Made by a program: the position numbers and the translations under genes. Below the pieces are notes generated by a model, which worked only from the letters and a program-made list of their open reading frames with translations, ran no database searches and had not been told where the DNA came from. From Croceibacterium_B sp035470785 (GTDB taxonomy: Bacteria > Pseudomonadota > Alphaproteobacteria > Sphingomonadales > Sphingomonadaceae), in NCBI GenBank assembly GCA_035470785.1, contig DATIQN010000042.1, forward strand, positions 1 to 64,000: 64,000 bases of DNA, given 5' to 3'. Shown here piece after piece: positions 33,163-44,694 of this stretch. The stretch's first letter is position 1. Each line of letters begins with the position of its first letter.

Positions 33163-34230
33163 TTAAGGCTTCCCGAGCCACTCGACCCACGCGCCATGCG
33201 GATGGGCTTCGGCCAGCTTGACCGGCTCTTCGCCGCCCGGCCAGTAGCGAATGCGAAGCTCGTGCTTGAAAGTCTCGCGATTGGTCTCGAGCGCGATCCA
33301 GGCCAGCGGTCGACTAGCAGCCGCCTTTTCGCCCGCTTCCTCCATGCCCTCGGTAATCGCCTGTTGCGTCGGTTCGGGCAGGTATTGCCAGACAATCGAA
33401 TGGAACAGGACGCGGGTAACGCCTTCCTCCTGCGGCTGCGCCAGCCGGCCGCGGACGAACTCGCCGGCGTCCATTCTCACCAGCTCAGGCGGCATGCGCT
33501 CGGCCATCGCGATCGCGGTGTCGATCCGCGCCATGCGCTGGGTCGCGTCGGGCCAGACATAGGCCTTGAGGCGCAGCGCCTGCTCGGGATCGGTCAAGTC
33601 GACGGGCGACTGGTCGCAGCCGCGCGCCGCAACGATCTCGACCTTGCCATCGGGCGGCGGCGGACCGCGCCATTCGGGCGCGATTTTCATGCGCGACAAG
33701 CTCGGCCCAACTGTCACGCCGCCTAGGTCGTAGCGATAGCGGGCCATCATCGTGTTGACCCCGGCGCTGGCGCCGATCTCGTTGAGCTCGAACTTCGGTC
33801 CGAGCCGCTGCGAGAGCCACAGCAGCCCAGCCATGATGCTTGCCGAGCGCCCCGCCTCGTTCGTCTGCGGCGGGCCGTCGAGCCACGCCATCAGTTGCGC
33901 GTCGTACTTCGCCACCATGTCCACGACGATCGCGTCGATCGCGGCCTGGTCGGTTATCAGCCCGGCATAGACCGGCTCCAGGCGCCGGTCCTCACCCGTA
34001 AGGCACAACCAATGCAATCCGCCGGCAATGCGCAGCGGCATCGCGTCCGCCAGCACCAGTCCCTGCCAGTTCGCCATGCGCCGACCGGTGGCCGTATCGG
34101 TGTCGAGGATCGCCAGTTCGGCGCGGATGACACGCGCGGTGCGCGGCGCGTGAGCTTCCTCGGCATGGCGGGCCTGCCATTCGATCGCCTCGCGGACGTC
34201 GAGAACCGCCATCACCGCGTTGTCCGCCAT
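33163..34230 (-). CDS. DUF2332 family protein
   Basis: A 355-residue DUF2332 protein. It starts with VREAIEWQARHAEEAHAPRTARVIRAELAIL and has NEAGRSASIMAGLLWLSQRLGPKFELNEIGASAGVNTMM, the family core that recalls a Rossmann methyltransferase glycine loop (EIGASAG). GCDQSPVDLTDPEQALRLKAYVWPDATQRMARIDTAI follows. Function is unknown; a methyltransferase-like fold is inference. The start is 41 bp from the divergent hisG start, so the two share a short promoter region. Confidence 0.88.
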   Translation of the reverse strand: MADNAVMAVLDVREAIEWQARHAEEAHAPRTARVIRAELAILDTDTATGRRMANWQGLVLADAMPLRIAGGLHWLCLTGEDRRLEPVYAGLITDQAAIDAIVVDMVAKYDAQLMAWLDGPPQTNEAGRSASIMAGLLWLSQRLGPKFELNEIGASAGVNTMMARYRYDLGGVTVGPSLSRMKIAPEWRGPPPPDGKVEIVAARGCDQSPVDLTDPEQALRLKAYVWPDATQRMARIDTAIAMAERMPPELVRMDAGEFVRGRLAQPQEEGVTRVLFHSIVWQYLPEPTQQAITEGMEEAGEKAAASRPLAWIALETNRETFKHELRIRYWPGGEEPVKLAEAHPHGAWVEWLGKP

Positions 34231-34271
34231 TTGCGTTGCCCTTTCCGCGCCCGCTGACTATCTGCGCCGCG

Positions 34272-34922
34272 ATGCCCCAGCCGCTGACCTTCGCCGTGCC
34301 CAAGGGGCGCATCCTCGACGAGGCGCTGCCGGTGATGGCGAGCGCCGGCCTCGTGCCGGAAAGCGCGTTTCACGACAAGGGCAACCGCGCGCTGTCGTTC
34401 GCCTGCGAGGGGAGCGACATGCGGATCATCCGCGTGCGCGCGTTCGACGTCGCCACGTTCGTCGCGTTCGGCGCGGCACAGGCCGGCATCGTCGGCTCGG
34501 ACGTGATCGAGGAATTCGACTTTTCGGAGCTGTACGCGCCGGTCGACCTCGATATCGGCCACTGCCGGCTATCGGTCGCCGCGCCGCAGGACGCGGAACC
34601 CGCCGGCCATGCCAGCCACATCCGCGTGGCGACCAAGTATCCGAACATCACGCAGCGCTGGTACGAGCGGCAGGGCATCCAGGCCGAGTGCATCAAACTG
34701 AACGGCGCGATGGAACTGGCGCCGGGACTCGGCCTCTCCGGACAGATCGTCGACCTCGTCTCGACCGGGCGCACGCTGGCCGACAACGGGCTGGTCGAGA
34801 CCGCGCGGATCATGGACGTCTCGGCGCGGCTGATCGTCAACCGGGCCGCACTCAAGACCGATCCGCGCGTCGCCACGCTGGTCGAAACGTTCCGCACGCA
34901 AACTGCAGAGGCAGCGGCCTGA
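34272..34922 (+). CDS. hisG: ATP phosphoribosyltransferase, short form
   Basis: A 216-residue HisG catalysing the first step of histidine synthesis. It starts LTFAVPKGRILDEALPVM and shows GIVGSDVIEEF, RVATKYPNITQRWYE and LVSTGRTLADNGLVE. It lacks the C-terminal regulatory domain of long HisG, so it should need HisZ, which is not in the window. The ATG at 34272 gives the family start. Its stop shares the A of TGATG with the hisD start. Confidence 0.94.
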   Translation: MPQPLTFAVPKGRILDEALPVMASAGLVPESAFHDKGNRALSFACEGSDMRIIRVRAFDVATFVAFGAAQAGIVGSDVIEEFDFSELYAPVDLDIGHCRLSVAAPQDAEPAGHASHIRVATKYPNITQRWYERQGIQAECIKLNGAMELAPGLGLSGQIVDLVSTGRTLADNGLVETARIMDVSARLIVNRAALKTDPRVATLVETFRTQTAEAAA

Positions 34923-36211
34923 TGCAGCGGCTCAAGACCTCCGATCCTGAATTCGAGGCCAAGTTCGCCCGGCTGGTCAACGACCGGCGCGAGAGCGACG
35001 TCGACGTGGCGCACACGGTCAGCGATATCCTCGCCCGTGTCCGCGATCGCGGGGACGAGGCGCTGATCGAGCACACCATGCGCTTCGACAACTATCCGCT
35101 GCGCTCGGAAGAGGACTGGAGGATCGCTCCCGAAGCGTGCGAGCACGCTTTCAAGGCACTTGAACCTAGGCTGCGCGAGGCGCTCGAACTCGCGGCGACA
35201 CGCATCAGCGCTTATCACCGCGACCAACTGCCGAAAGACCGCGATTTCACCGACGAAGCCGGGGTCCGCCTCGGCGCCCGCTGGCGGGCAGTCGATGCGG
35301 CCGGGCTTTATGTCCCGGGCGGACGAGCTTCCTATCCTTCCTCGCTGTTGATGAACGCGATCCCGGCTCAGGTCGCCGGCGTCGAGCGGCTCGTCGTGGT
35401 CACGCCCACACCGAAAGGTGACGTCAACCCGCTGGTGCTTGCCGCCGCGCACCTCGTCGGCATCGAGGAAATCTGGCGCATCGGCGGAGCGCAGGCGATC
35501 GGCGCGCTAGCCTATGGCACCGAGCGGATCAGGGCGGTCGACGTGGTCGTCGGCCCGGGCAACGCCTTCGTCGCCGAGGCCAAGCGGCAGCTCTACGGCG
35601 TGGTCGGCATCGACATGGTCGCCGGACCGAGCGAGATTCTCGTCATTGCCGACGGCAAGAACGACCCCGACTGGATCGCCGCCGACCTACTGAGCCAGGC
35701 CGAGCACGATCCCAATGCGCAATCGATCCTCATTACCGACGATCCGCTGTTCGCCGAGCAGGTCGAGGACCGGATCGACGTACAGTGCTCGATGCTGGCG
35801 ACCCAGCGCGTCGCGCGCGCAAGCTGGGACGACTACGGCGTGCTGCTGGTAGTGTCGGACATGTCCGAAGCCCCCGCCCTCGCCAACCGCCTCGCCGCCG
35901 AGCATGTCGAGCTGGCGGTCGACGATCCAGAAACCATGTTCGACCAGATCCGCCACGCCGGCAGCGTGTTCCTCGGCCGGCACACGCCCGAGGCGGTCGG
36001 CGATTATGTCGCCGGGCCCAACCACGTGCTGCCGACCGGTCGCCGGGCGCGTTTCGCCAGCGGATTGTCGGTGCTCGACTTCATGAAGCGCACAAGTTTC
36101 ATTTCAATGGACGAAGGCGGTCTTGCCAAGATCGGCCCCGCAGCGATTTCGCTGGCAGAGGCGGAGGGCCTGCCGGCGCACGCCAAGTCGGTCGAGCTGC
36201 GGCTCAAATGA
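34922..36211 (+). CDS. hisD: Histidinol dehydrogenase
   Basis: A 429-residue zinc enzyme oxidising histidinol to histidine with two NAD+. Conserved blocks are AAGLYVPGGRASYPSSLLMNAIPAQVAGV, EEIWRIGGAQAIGALAYGTERI, the NAD-site VDVVVGPGNAFVAEAKRQL and IDMVAGPSEILVIAD. LLSQAEHDPNAQ has the zinc ligands Gln and His, AAEHVELAV is the catalytic Glu-His pair, and GPNHVLPTG completes the set. Length is typical. It overlaps hisG at its start and nusB at its stop. Confidence 0.97.
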   Translation: MQRLKTSDPEFEAKFARLVNDRRESDVDVAHTVSDILARVRDRGDEALIEHTMRFDNYPLRSEEDWRIAPEACEHAFKALEPRLREALELAATRISAYHRDQLPKDRDFTDEAGVRLGARWRAVDAAGLYVPGGRASYPSSLLMNAIPAQVAGVERLVVVTPTPKGDVNPLVLAAAHLVGIEEIWRIGGAQAIGALAYGTERIRAVDVVVGPGNAFVAEAKRQLYGVVGIDMVAGPSEILVIADGKNDPDWIAADLLSQAEHDPNAQSILITDDPLFAEQVEDRIDVQCSMLATQRVARASWDDYGVLLVVSDMSEAPALANRLAAEHVELAVDDPETMFDQIRHAGSVFLGRHTPEAVGDYVAGPNHVLPTGRRARFASGLSVLDFMKRTSFISMDEGGLAKIGPAAISLAEAEGLPAHAKSVELRLK

Positions 36212-36663
36212 GCCGGGGCGGACCCAAGCGGTCGCGGGCGCGCGCGGCAGCGCGCCTCGCCGCGGTGCAGGCGCTGTACCAGCATGAGATGGAAGCCACC
36301 GCGCAGGCCAGGCTGCTCAACGAGTTCCACCAGCATCGCCTCGGCCGCGAGATTGAGGACGAGCAGTATACCGAGGCGGACGTCGACTTCTTCGACGACC
36401 TGGTCATCGGCACTCTCGCCCGCCGCGATGAAATCGATGCGTTGTTGAGCGAACGGCTGGCCAAGGACTGGAGCCTCGCGCGGCTCGACAAGACCATGCT
36501 GCAGATCCTGCGGGTCGGAAGCTACGAGCTGCTCGCGCGGCCGGACATCCCGATCGGCACCGCCATCAGCGAGTACGTCGATGTCGCGCACGCGTTCTTC
36601 GACGATCGCGAGGCGAAGTTCGTCAACGGCGTGCTCGACGCGGTGGCGAAAGCGGTGCGGTGA
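36208..36663 (+). CDS. nusB: Transcription antitermination factor NusB
   Basis: A 151-residue NusB, which with NusE binds boxA RNA in rRNA antitermination. It has RARAAARLAAVQALYQHEM, DVDFFDDLVIGTLARRDEIDALL, LDKTMLQILRVGSYELLARPDIPIGTAISEYVDVAHAFFDDREAKFVNGVLD-type sequence in order. It starts with an ATGA overlap with hisD and its stop overlaps the thiL GTG, so hisG-hisD-nusB-thiL is one operon. Confidence 0.96.
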   Translation: MSRGGPKRSRARAAARLAAVQALYQHEMEATAQARLLNEFHQHRLGREIEDEQYTEADVDFFDDLVIGTLARRDEIDALLSERLAKDWSLARLDKTMLQILRVGSYELLARPDIPIGTAISEYVDVAHAFFDDREAKFVNGVLDAVAKAVR

Positions 36664-37526
36664 GCGCCGAGCGCGCCTTCATCGATTCCCTCAAAGCCCT
36701 GGCCAACGACCCCGCTGCGCGCGGACTGCAAGACGATTGCGCGGTGCTCGAAGTCGGCGGCGAAACGCTTGTGCTGACGCACGACATGATGGTCGAAGGC
36801 GTACACACACTGCCGGGGCAGGATGCGGCGGATATCGCCTGGAAACTGGTCACGACCAACCTCTCGGACCTCGCCGCGAAGGGTGCGCGGCCCATCGGCG
36901 TCCTGCTCGGGCACATGCTCGGGCCGGACGACGATCGCTTCGTCGCGGGGCTCACCGAAGCCCTCAAGCGCTACGACGTGCCGCTGCTTGGCGGCGACAC
37001 TTCATCCGGTGGTCCGCCGCGCGCCTGGGGCCTGACCACGATTGGACGGGCAACGCACCGCCCCGTGCCTTCGCGGGCGGGGGCGAAGGCCGGCGACACG
37101 GTCTGGGTCACCGGACCGCTGGGCGCTGCGATGGCGGGGTTCGAGGCGCTGCGCGACGGCACCGTTGGCGACAGCACGGCCTTCCGCCGCCCGCTCGCCT
37201 GCCTCGCCGAAGGCGAAGTCCTTGCTCCCCTCGTGACCGCTATGATGGACATCTCCGACGGGCTCCTGCTCGATGCCTCGCGCATGGCCGAGGCAAGCGA
37301 CGTCACGCTGGCGCTTGCATCCGCAGATGTGCCCATCGCTGTGCCCGAGGATCGCCGCGCCGGTGCGTTGCGATGGGGCGAAGATTACGAGCTGCTGTTC
37401 ACCCTGCCCGCTGGCGTCGAGCCGACAGTGAGCGCCTGGCATGTCGGCGAGGTTCGCACGCGTGGCGTTGCACCGCTATTGCTGGATGGCAATCCGCCCG
37501 AAAACCCGCTCGGCTACGAACACTAG
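36660..37526 (+). CDS. thiL: Thiamine-monophosphate kinase
   Basis: A 288-residue ThiL, phosphorylating thiamine monophosphate to the pyrophosphate. It shows QDDCAVLEVGGETLVLTHDMMVEGVH, KLVTTNLSDLAAKGARPIGVLL, LLGGDTSSGGP, MMDISDGLLLDASRMAEAS and WGEDYELLFTLP. The GTG at 36660 overlaps the nusB stop as GTGA. Its TAG lies in the palindrome CTAG that also holds the stop of the convergent desaturase gene. Confidence 0.95.
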   Translation: MSAERAFIDSLKALANDPAARGLQDDCAVLEVGGETLVLTHDMMVEGVHTLPGQDAADIAWKLVTTNLSDLAAKGARPIGVLLGHMLGPDDDRFVAGLTEALKRYDVPLLGGDTSSGGPPRAWGLTTIGRATHRPVPSRAGAKAGDTVWVTGPLGAAMAGFEALRDGTVGDSTAFRRPLACLAEGEVLAPLVTAMMDISDGLLLDASRMAEASDVTLALASADVPIAVPEDRRAGALRWGEDYELLFTLPAGVEPTVSAWHVGEVRTRGVAPLLLDGNPPENPLGYEH

Positions 37527-38545
37527 AGCGGCGAGCAATCGACTCCGCGCTGCTCGAGGATCGGCTTCATCTCGTAATAAGCGTACTTGGTCGCGTGGTT
37601 CGGGATGCCCGGATAAAGGTGATGGACGATGTGGTACTGCATCCCCAGCGACAGCCAGTGCCCGACCCAGGTGCGGAACACACGAGTGTTGGTATAGCGG
37701 TCGAGCCCATCGCGCGGATGGTGCGGGGCCCAGCTCAGCCAGTAGCGGATGTAGCTCAGGCCCAGGTGCCGCGGCAGCCAGAACAGGAAGCAGGCGACGA
37801 AGGCGTAGCCGCTCCACGAGAGCGCGAAGAGAAAGCCCATGCTCCCGAGTTGCAGCAGCATCGTGTCACGCAGGGCCACTTTCGCCGCGGGGGTGCCGAT
37901 CCGTTCGAGGCAGCGCTTGTAGTAATGGATCGAGCCGTCGGCGCCGGGCTGGCGGTTGAGCCAGGTCTTGACCCAGGCCATGATCGGGCCGCTGGCGCCG
38001 TCGGTGTAGTCGGGATCGTTCTCGGGATGGTTGCAGTGGTAGTGGTGATGCATGTGCATCAGCCGCGCCATCGAGAACGGGAAGATCAGGATCAGCGTCG
38101 CGACCTGGCCAACCGCTTCGTTCCAGAAGTGGTACTTCGTCCCCGGCCGGCCGATGTTGTGATGCATCGCCTCGTGGCTCGGCACATAGCCGACCGCGGC
38201 GATGAATGTGGCGAACAGAAAGCACGGCCAGATCGGGATCACGTGCATCATCGTCAGCGGGAACATCGCCAGCCACAGTCCGAAGCAGCCGAGCGTGACG
38301 ACGGTGTATATCCGCATCTGCTTCGGGTCGGACATGTACTTGGCGGCGACTTCGCGCTCCTTCAGCCGCAAGTTGACGCGCACGTGCTTGTCGAGTTCGG
38401 GCGCCTTGCGCCATTCGAACGCCGAGCGTTCTTGCGCCCCCTCGCCAGTGCGGCCTTCGATCAGCCCCGCTTCGCCGGACAGCGCGTAGTCCTCCGCCGG
38501 ATCGGCGCGGGTCAGGTCGTCGAGCGGGCGGTCCATCAGATCCAC
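37523..38545 (-). CDS. Membrane fatty-acid desaturase/hydroxylase family protein
   Basis: A 340-residue integral-membrane di-iron enzyme. Three His boxes are present: HEAMHH (124-129), a His-rich block from H164 to H173 (HMHHHYHCNH), and HIVHH (305-309), with membrane helices between. The long hydrophilic N-terminus (about 78 residues) and the HxxHH pattern suit fatty-acid desaturases or carotenoid ring hydroxylases; the substrate cannot be decided. No crt gene is adjacent. A small membrane protein gene overlaps its start and may encode a partner. Confidence 0.85.
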   Translation of the reverse strand: MDLMDRPLDDLTRADPAEDYALSGEAGLIEGRTGEGAQERSAFEWRKAPELDKHVRVNLRLKEREVAAKYMSDPKQMRIYTVVTLGCFGLWLAMFPLTMMHVIPIWPCFLFATFIAAVGYVPSHEAMHHNIGRPGTKYHFWNEAVGQVATLILIFPFSMARLMHMHHHYHCNHPENDPDYTDGASGPIMAWVKTWLNRQPGADGSIHYYKRCLERIGTPAAKVALRDTMLLQLGSMGFLFALSWSGYAFVACFLFWLPRHLGLSYIRYWLSWAPHHPRDGLDRYTNTRVFRTWVGHWLSLGMQYHIVHHLYPGIPNHATKYAYYEMKPILEQRGVDCSPL

Positions 38546-38733
38546 CGCCCCCTGATGTTCGCGTAGAGACCCCAGATCCCCCCGAACAGCAGCCCGAAGC
38601 CGATCCGCGACAGGCCCAACGGCGCGTCGATGTGCCAGTAGTTCATCGTCTGCGCGGTCAGGGGCGCGATGAAGCCGATCCCGAACAGGAACGGCATCCA
38701 GTAGAGCAGTTTGCGGATTACGAAGGCGCCCAT
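38536..38733 (-). CDS. Small two-helix membrane protein upstream of the desaturase
   Basis: A 65-residue protein with two membrane helices (about 6-26 and 43-60). Its last 10 bp overlap the desaturase start, so it is cotranslated with it. I do not recognise the family. A role as a membrane subunit or stabiliser of the desaturase is inference from the overlap only. Confidence 0.65.
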   Translation of the reverse strand: MGAFVIRKLLYWMPFLFGIGFIAPLTAQTMNYWHIDAPLGLSRIGFGLLFGGIWGLYANIRGRWI

Positions 38734-38904
38734 CGCCGGTTTACCTAATTTAAACCACGCTGCGCCGCAAGATTCAGAGACTTGCCGTCACAATTCGGGT
38801 CAGGCGTGATGGCTTGGCGGCAACAGCCTCGCCCCCCGCGGAAATCCGCCGCAAGGGGCTTGCACCCTTCACGCGCGCCCTCTAGCCAGCGTTTCGCGCG
38901 TGCG

Positions 38905-38941
38905 GCCGCGGGTTTTTCCCGCAGTGCCGCGGCTTTTGTTT
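38905..38941 (+). promoter_or_regulatory. Terminator-like hairpin in the hppA leader
   Basis: GCCGCGG (38905-38911) pairs with CCGCGGC (38927-38933), followed by TTTTGTTT, just 24 bp before the hppA ATG. An inner GCGGG/CCCGC hairpin is nested in it. No plus-strand gene lies upstream within 1.3 kb, so if the promoter is upstream this is an attenuator rather than a gene-end terminator. Confidence 0.45.
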
Positions 38942-38964
38942 GTGAAACAGGGGGAAGGCTACAA

Positions 38965-41085
<2,121 letters not shown>

Positions 41086-41105
41086 TCTTCGCGACTGATT
41101 GCAAG

Positions 41106-41138
41106 AGCCCCATCCGGCTGGCGCCGGACGGGGCTTTT
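41106..41138 (+). terminator. Rho-independent terminator of hppA
   Basis: AGCCCCATCCGGC (41106-41118) pairs with GCCGGACGGGGCT (41123-41135) with one mismatch and a four-base loop, followed by TTTT. It is 20 bp after the hppA stop. Confidence 0.85.
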
Positions 41139-41153
41139 GTGTAGCCGCCGGGG

Positions 41154-42035
41154 ATGAGCGAGCCGACCTCCGAAGCCCTCGTCGCCGACTTGCTGCGCCT
41201 GCTCGAGCTCAAGCCCCTCGGCGAGGATCGCTTCGAGGGGCCGCGCCGGCGCGACGGGGTCGGCCGGGTATTCGGCGGCCAGGTGATCGCGCAGGCGCTG
41301 ATGGCCGCGCAGGCGACCGTGCACGAGGAACGCCCCGCGCACTCGCTCCACGCCTATTTCCTGCGCGGCGGAAGCGAGGATCATGACGTCGAATACCGCG
41401 TCGAGCGCGGCTTCGACGGCGGCAGCTTCGCCAACCGGCGCGTCGTCGCGCTGCAGGAGGAGCGACAAATCCTCGCCTGCTCGGTCTCGTTCCAGCGCCT
41501 TGAAGACGGGCCCGGCCACCAGGCCGCCGCGATGCCCGAAGTGCCGCCGCCCGAGGAGCTCGAGCCGGAAGAAGTTGTGCTCGAGCGCTATCGCGCCGAA
41601 ATCGAAGCGCATGCGCCTCGAATCATCCTTCGCCCACGGCCGATCGAGGTCCGCCCGGTGGACCCGACGGGGCTGCTGAGCCGCGAACGCTCAGTGCCCG
41701 AACAGCGGGTGTGGTTCCGCGCGCGTGCCCGATTGCCGGACGAACCGCAAATCCACCGCGCCGTGCTCGCCTATTTCAGCGACATGCGCCTGATGGCGAC
41801 TTGCCTGCTGCCTCACGGCCTCGCTTTCGCCCGCGGAGATGTCAAAGGCGCGAGCCTCGACCACGCGGTCTGGTTCCACGAAAACGTGCGCGCCGACGGC
41901 TGGCTGCTCTACGCGATGGACAGCCCGTGGAGCGGCCACGCGCGCGGACTCAACTTCGGCCGCATCTACACCCGTGACGGGCGCCTGGTGGCAAGCACCG
42001 CGCAGGAAGGCATGTTCCGCGCTGTATCGCGCTAG
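41154..42035 (+). CDS. tesB: Acyl-CoA thioesterase II
   Basis: A 293-residue double-hotdog thioesterase hydrolysing acyl-CoA. It has GRVFGGQVIAQALMAAQATV and HSLHAYFLRGG in the first hotdog. SLDHAVWFHENVRADGWLLYAMDSPWSGHARGL and ASTAQEGMFR supply the catalytic Asp, Ser/Thr and Gln of the TesB triad. It begins 15 bp after the hppA terminator. Its TAG shares CTAG with the stop of the convergent GH3 gene. Confidence 0.94.
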   Translation: MSEPTSEALVADLLRLLELKPLGEDRFEGPRRRDGVGRVFGGQVIAQALMAAQATVHEERPAHSLHAYFLRGGSEDHDVEYRVERGFDGGSFANRRVVALQEERQILACSVSFQRLEDGPGHQAAAMPEVPPPEELEPEEVVLERYRAEIEAHAPRIILRPRPIEVRPVDPTGLLSRERSVPEQRVWFRARARLPDEPQIHRAVLAYFSDMRLMATCLLPHGLAFARGDVKGASLDHAVWFHENVRADGWLLYAMDSPWSGHARGLNFGRIYTRDGRLVASTAQEGMFRAVSR

Positions 42036-44680
42036 CCGCCCGGTGCCTCGACCGCCTGATGCCAAACGATATCGCGCGAGGAAGACCCGAGCATCACGTC
42101 ATAAGTGCCGCCAGAGGCCCACGCCGCTTTGTCGGCGTCCCAGAAGCGGAAGGCGGCAGGCGACAATGAGATATCTACGTCGCGCTCCTCGCCGGGCTGG
42201 AGGAGGACCCTGGCGAAGCCCTTGAGCTGCTTCGGGGGGTCGTTCGCCGCGGGGGGGAAGCCGAGGTAGATCTCCGGCACCGCGCTGGTCGCGCGCTCAC
42301 CGGTGTTGTGCAGGTGGACACGGACGACCTTTGCGCCTTCCGCACCGTCGGCGATGCCCAGCCCCTCCATCGTGACGTCGCCGTAACCGAGGCCGAAGCC
42401 GAACGGGAAGAGCGGCTGCTGATCGTGAGCGTCCCAGAAGCGGTAGCCGACGTTTACGCCCTCATCGAAATGGGCCTTTTCGAGCCTGCCGGTGGCGGGG
42501 TCGGTTACCCCGGGGAAATCGGCGCGCTGGGTGCCGGGGCCTTGAGTCTCGTCGGCCGGAAAGGTCACCGGCAGGCGTCCCGCCGGCTCGGCGTCGCCGA
42601 ACAGCATCGCTGCGACGGCGGGGCCGAAGGCGTCGCCCGGCATCCACGTTTCCATCACTGCGGCGACCTTGCCGAGCCACGGCATCGCGACCGGGCCGCC
42701 GGTGCTGAGCACCACGACGGTGTTGGGATTGGCCGCGGCAACGGCCTCGATCAACCGGTCCTGGTCGGCCTGGAGCGAGAGGCTCGAGCGGTCCATTCCC
42801 TCGCCCACTTGTTCGCCAGCAAAGACGACTGCGATGTCGGCTTGCTTCGCCACATCGACCGCCTTGGCGATCAGATCGTCAGGGGGGGCGTGGCCGACGC
42901 GCAAGGTCAGGCCCATCTCCAAGCCGAACATCGTCATTCGCTGGTCGCGCAGGGCGCTGCGCGGCGTGTAGTCGATCTCGATCGAGACCGGCTGCCCCGT
43001 CTGCAGCTCAAGGTTGGCATAAGCCGCATCGCCGAAGTCGGCGAGCTCGAACCCGGCTTGGGGCTTCCCGCCCACCAGCAACCGCGCGCTGCCTGAGCCG
43101 TGCAGCGTGAAGCGATGGACGCCGCTCTCGGCCGGAGTGAAGCTGGCGGTGTAGCGCACGGACCACTGGTTGTTGGCCGGAAGGGCCGCGATCGCCGGGG
43201 CCTTGTCGAGCGAGGGATCGGCCACCGTCGCGTTGGCGAGCGGCGCGGCGGAGAAGTCGAGGTTAGGATTGGCGAAATATTCTGCGCGCCAGCCGGGCTC
43301 GCCGTCGGATGTCTTGACTTGCGCCGGATCGAACGGCGGCAGCGCGCCGAGCCCGAGCGTTCCGTCGGCCTGGGTCACAGTGATCCGGTCGCCCGCGCGC
43401 GCCTGAACGGCAGGCAGCACCGGCTCAAGATGCACCGGCTTCACGTAAGGCGAGCCTTGCTCGACCACGGTTGCATTCGCGCCCGCCTGCGGGCCGATCA
43501 GCGCGACCGACCTGACGAGCTTGCCGAGCGGCAGGATGCCGCCGTCGTTCTTCAACAGCACGGTGCCCGCGGCGAGAATCTCGGCGGCGGTAGTGCGATG
43601 CTCGGGCGTCGAGACGTCGGAAAGGCCCTTGCCCGGCGGATTGTCGTACTGGCCGAGACGGAACAGCGGGACCAGCCGGCGCAGGATCATGTCGTCGATG
43701 CGCGTCTCGGGCACGTCGCCGTCGCGCACTGCCTGGGCGAGCGGCTTTTCGTGCGCCAGCGCGGCGTTGAACGGCGAAGCGGCGAACGAGCCGCTGTCGA
43801 GCCCGGCCATCACCGCGCGCGTGATCGAGCGCTGCGCCGAGGGGAAGTCGGGACCGACGCCGCCGTCGAAGCCCCATTCGCGCTTGAGAATGTCGAACAG
43901 GTGGGCGTTCTCGCAGGCATAGGTTCCGTTGACCCGCGGGAACGAGCACATCACCGCCCCCGCGCCGCCGACTTTCACCGCCGCCTCGAACGGCGGCAGG
44001 TAGATTTCGCGCAGTGCCTTTTCGTTGACGATGTTGTCGACCGTCGGCGCCGAACCGCTCGGCTGGTCACCGACGCGACCGGCTTCCTGGTTGTAGACCG
44101 CGTAGTGCTTCATCGTCGCGTTGACGCCATGATCGCTGATGGCGCGGACTTCCGGACCCGCCATCGAGGCTGCGAGGAACGGGTCCTCGCCCATGCTCTC
44201 GCTGAGTCGCCCGAAGTGCCAGGTGCGCGCAGTGTCGAACGCCGGGCCGAGGATCGTGCCGAGCCCGGCGGCGCGGAACTCTTCAGCCAGCACAGTCCCG
44301 TATTTCGTGGCTATCGCCGGATCGAAGCTCGCGGCGACCGCCAGCGGCGAAGGAAGCGCGGTCGCCGATCCGCGCACCAGGCCGGCGGGCCCGTCGGACC
44401 CGTTGATCGCGGGAAGGTGCAGCACATTGGCGACATCGCGCACTGTGGATTTCTCTTTCGGCGGCGGCGAGAGGAAGCGCAGCTTTTCGTCGAGCGTCCT
44501 GAACTCGGCAAGCGCCAGCCGCGCGCGGCATTCGGGCGTGTAGCTCTTGTTCGCCCACGGCTGCGTCTCGCCCTCGGCGGCCGTGCACTGCGAGCCCCCG
44601 ACCTCGGCCGAGCCCGAAGTCTGCGCCGCAGCGCCGGTCGCGACCACGCCCGCCAGCAGTACTGCCGCAATCGCCCTCAT
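42032..44680 (-). CDS. Secreted GH3 beta-glucosidase with PA14 domain
   Basis: An 882-residue glycoside hydrolase family 3 enzyme with a signal peptide (cleavage after AAA near residue 19). The TIM-barrel domain includes NGSDGPAGLV, LGPAFDTARTWHFGR, MKHYAVYNQEAGR and the nucleophile Asp in GFDGGVGPDFPSAQRS. A PA14 domain (about 450-600, GWRAEYFANPNLDFSAAPL) is inserted in the alpha/beta sandwich domain. Then come VFAGEQVGEGMDRSSLSL with the acid/base region, FPFGFGLGYG and a C-terminal fibronectin-III-like domain. Beta-glucosidase or a related glycosidase in the periplasm is likely. A perfect palindrome lies 14 bp before the start. Confidence 0.92.
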   Translation of the reverse strand: MRAIAAVLLAGVVATGAAAQTSGSAEVGGSQCTAAEGETQPWANKSYTPECRARLALAEFRTLDEKLRFLSPPPKEKSTVRDVANVLHLPAINGSDGPAGLVRGSATALPSPLAVAASFDPAIATKYGTVLAEEFRAAGLGTILGPAFDTARTWHFGRLSESMGEDPFLAASMAGPEVRAISDHGVNATMKHYAVYNQEAGRVGDQPSGSAPTVDNIVNEKALREIYLPPFEAAVKVGGAGAVMCSFPRVNGTYACENAHLFDILKREWGFDGGVGPDFPSAQRSITRAVMAGLDSGSFAASPFNAALAHEKPLAQAVRDGDVPETRIDDMILRRLVPLFRLGQYDNPPGKGLSDVSTPEHRTTAAEILAAGTVLLKNDGGILPLGKLVRSVALIGPQAGANATVVEQGSPYVKPVHLEPVLPAVQARAGDRITVTQADGTLGLGALPPFDPAQVKTSDGEPGWRAEYFANPNLDFSAAPLANATVADPSLDKAPAIAALPANNQWSVRYTASFTPAESGVHRFTLHGSGSARLLVGGKPQAGFELADFGDAAYANLELQTGQPVSIEIDYTPRSALRDQRMTMFGLEMGLTLRVGHAPPDDLIAKAVDVAKQADIAVVFAGEQVGEGMDRSSLSLQADQDRLIEAVAAANPNTVVVLSTGGPVAMPWLGKVAAVMETWMPGDAFGPAVAAMLFGDAEPAGRLPVTFPADETQGPGTQRADFPGVTDPATGRLEKAHFDEGVNVGYRFWDAHDQQPLFPFGFGLGYGDVTMEGLGIADGAEGAKVVRVHLHNTGERATSAVPEIYLGFPPAANDPPKQLKGFARVLLQPGEERDVDISLSPAAFRFWDADKAAWASGGTYDVMLGSSSRDIVWHQAVEAPGG

Positions 44681-44694
44681 GCCGTTTCCCCAAT

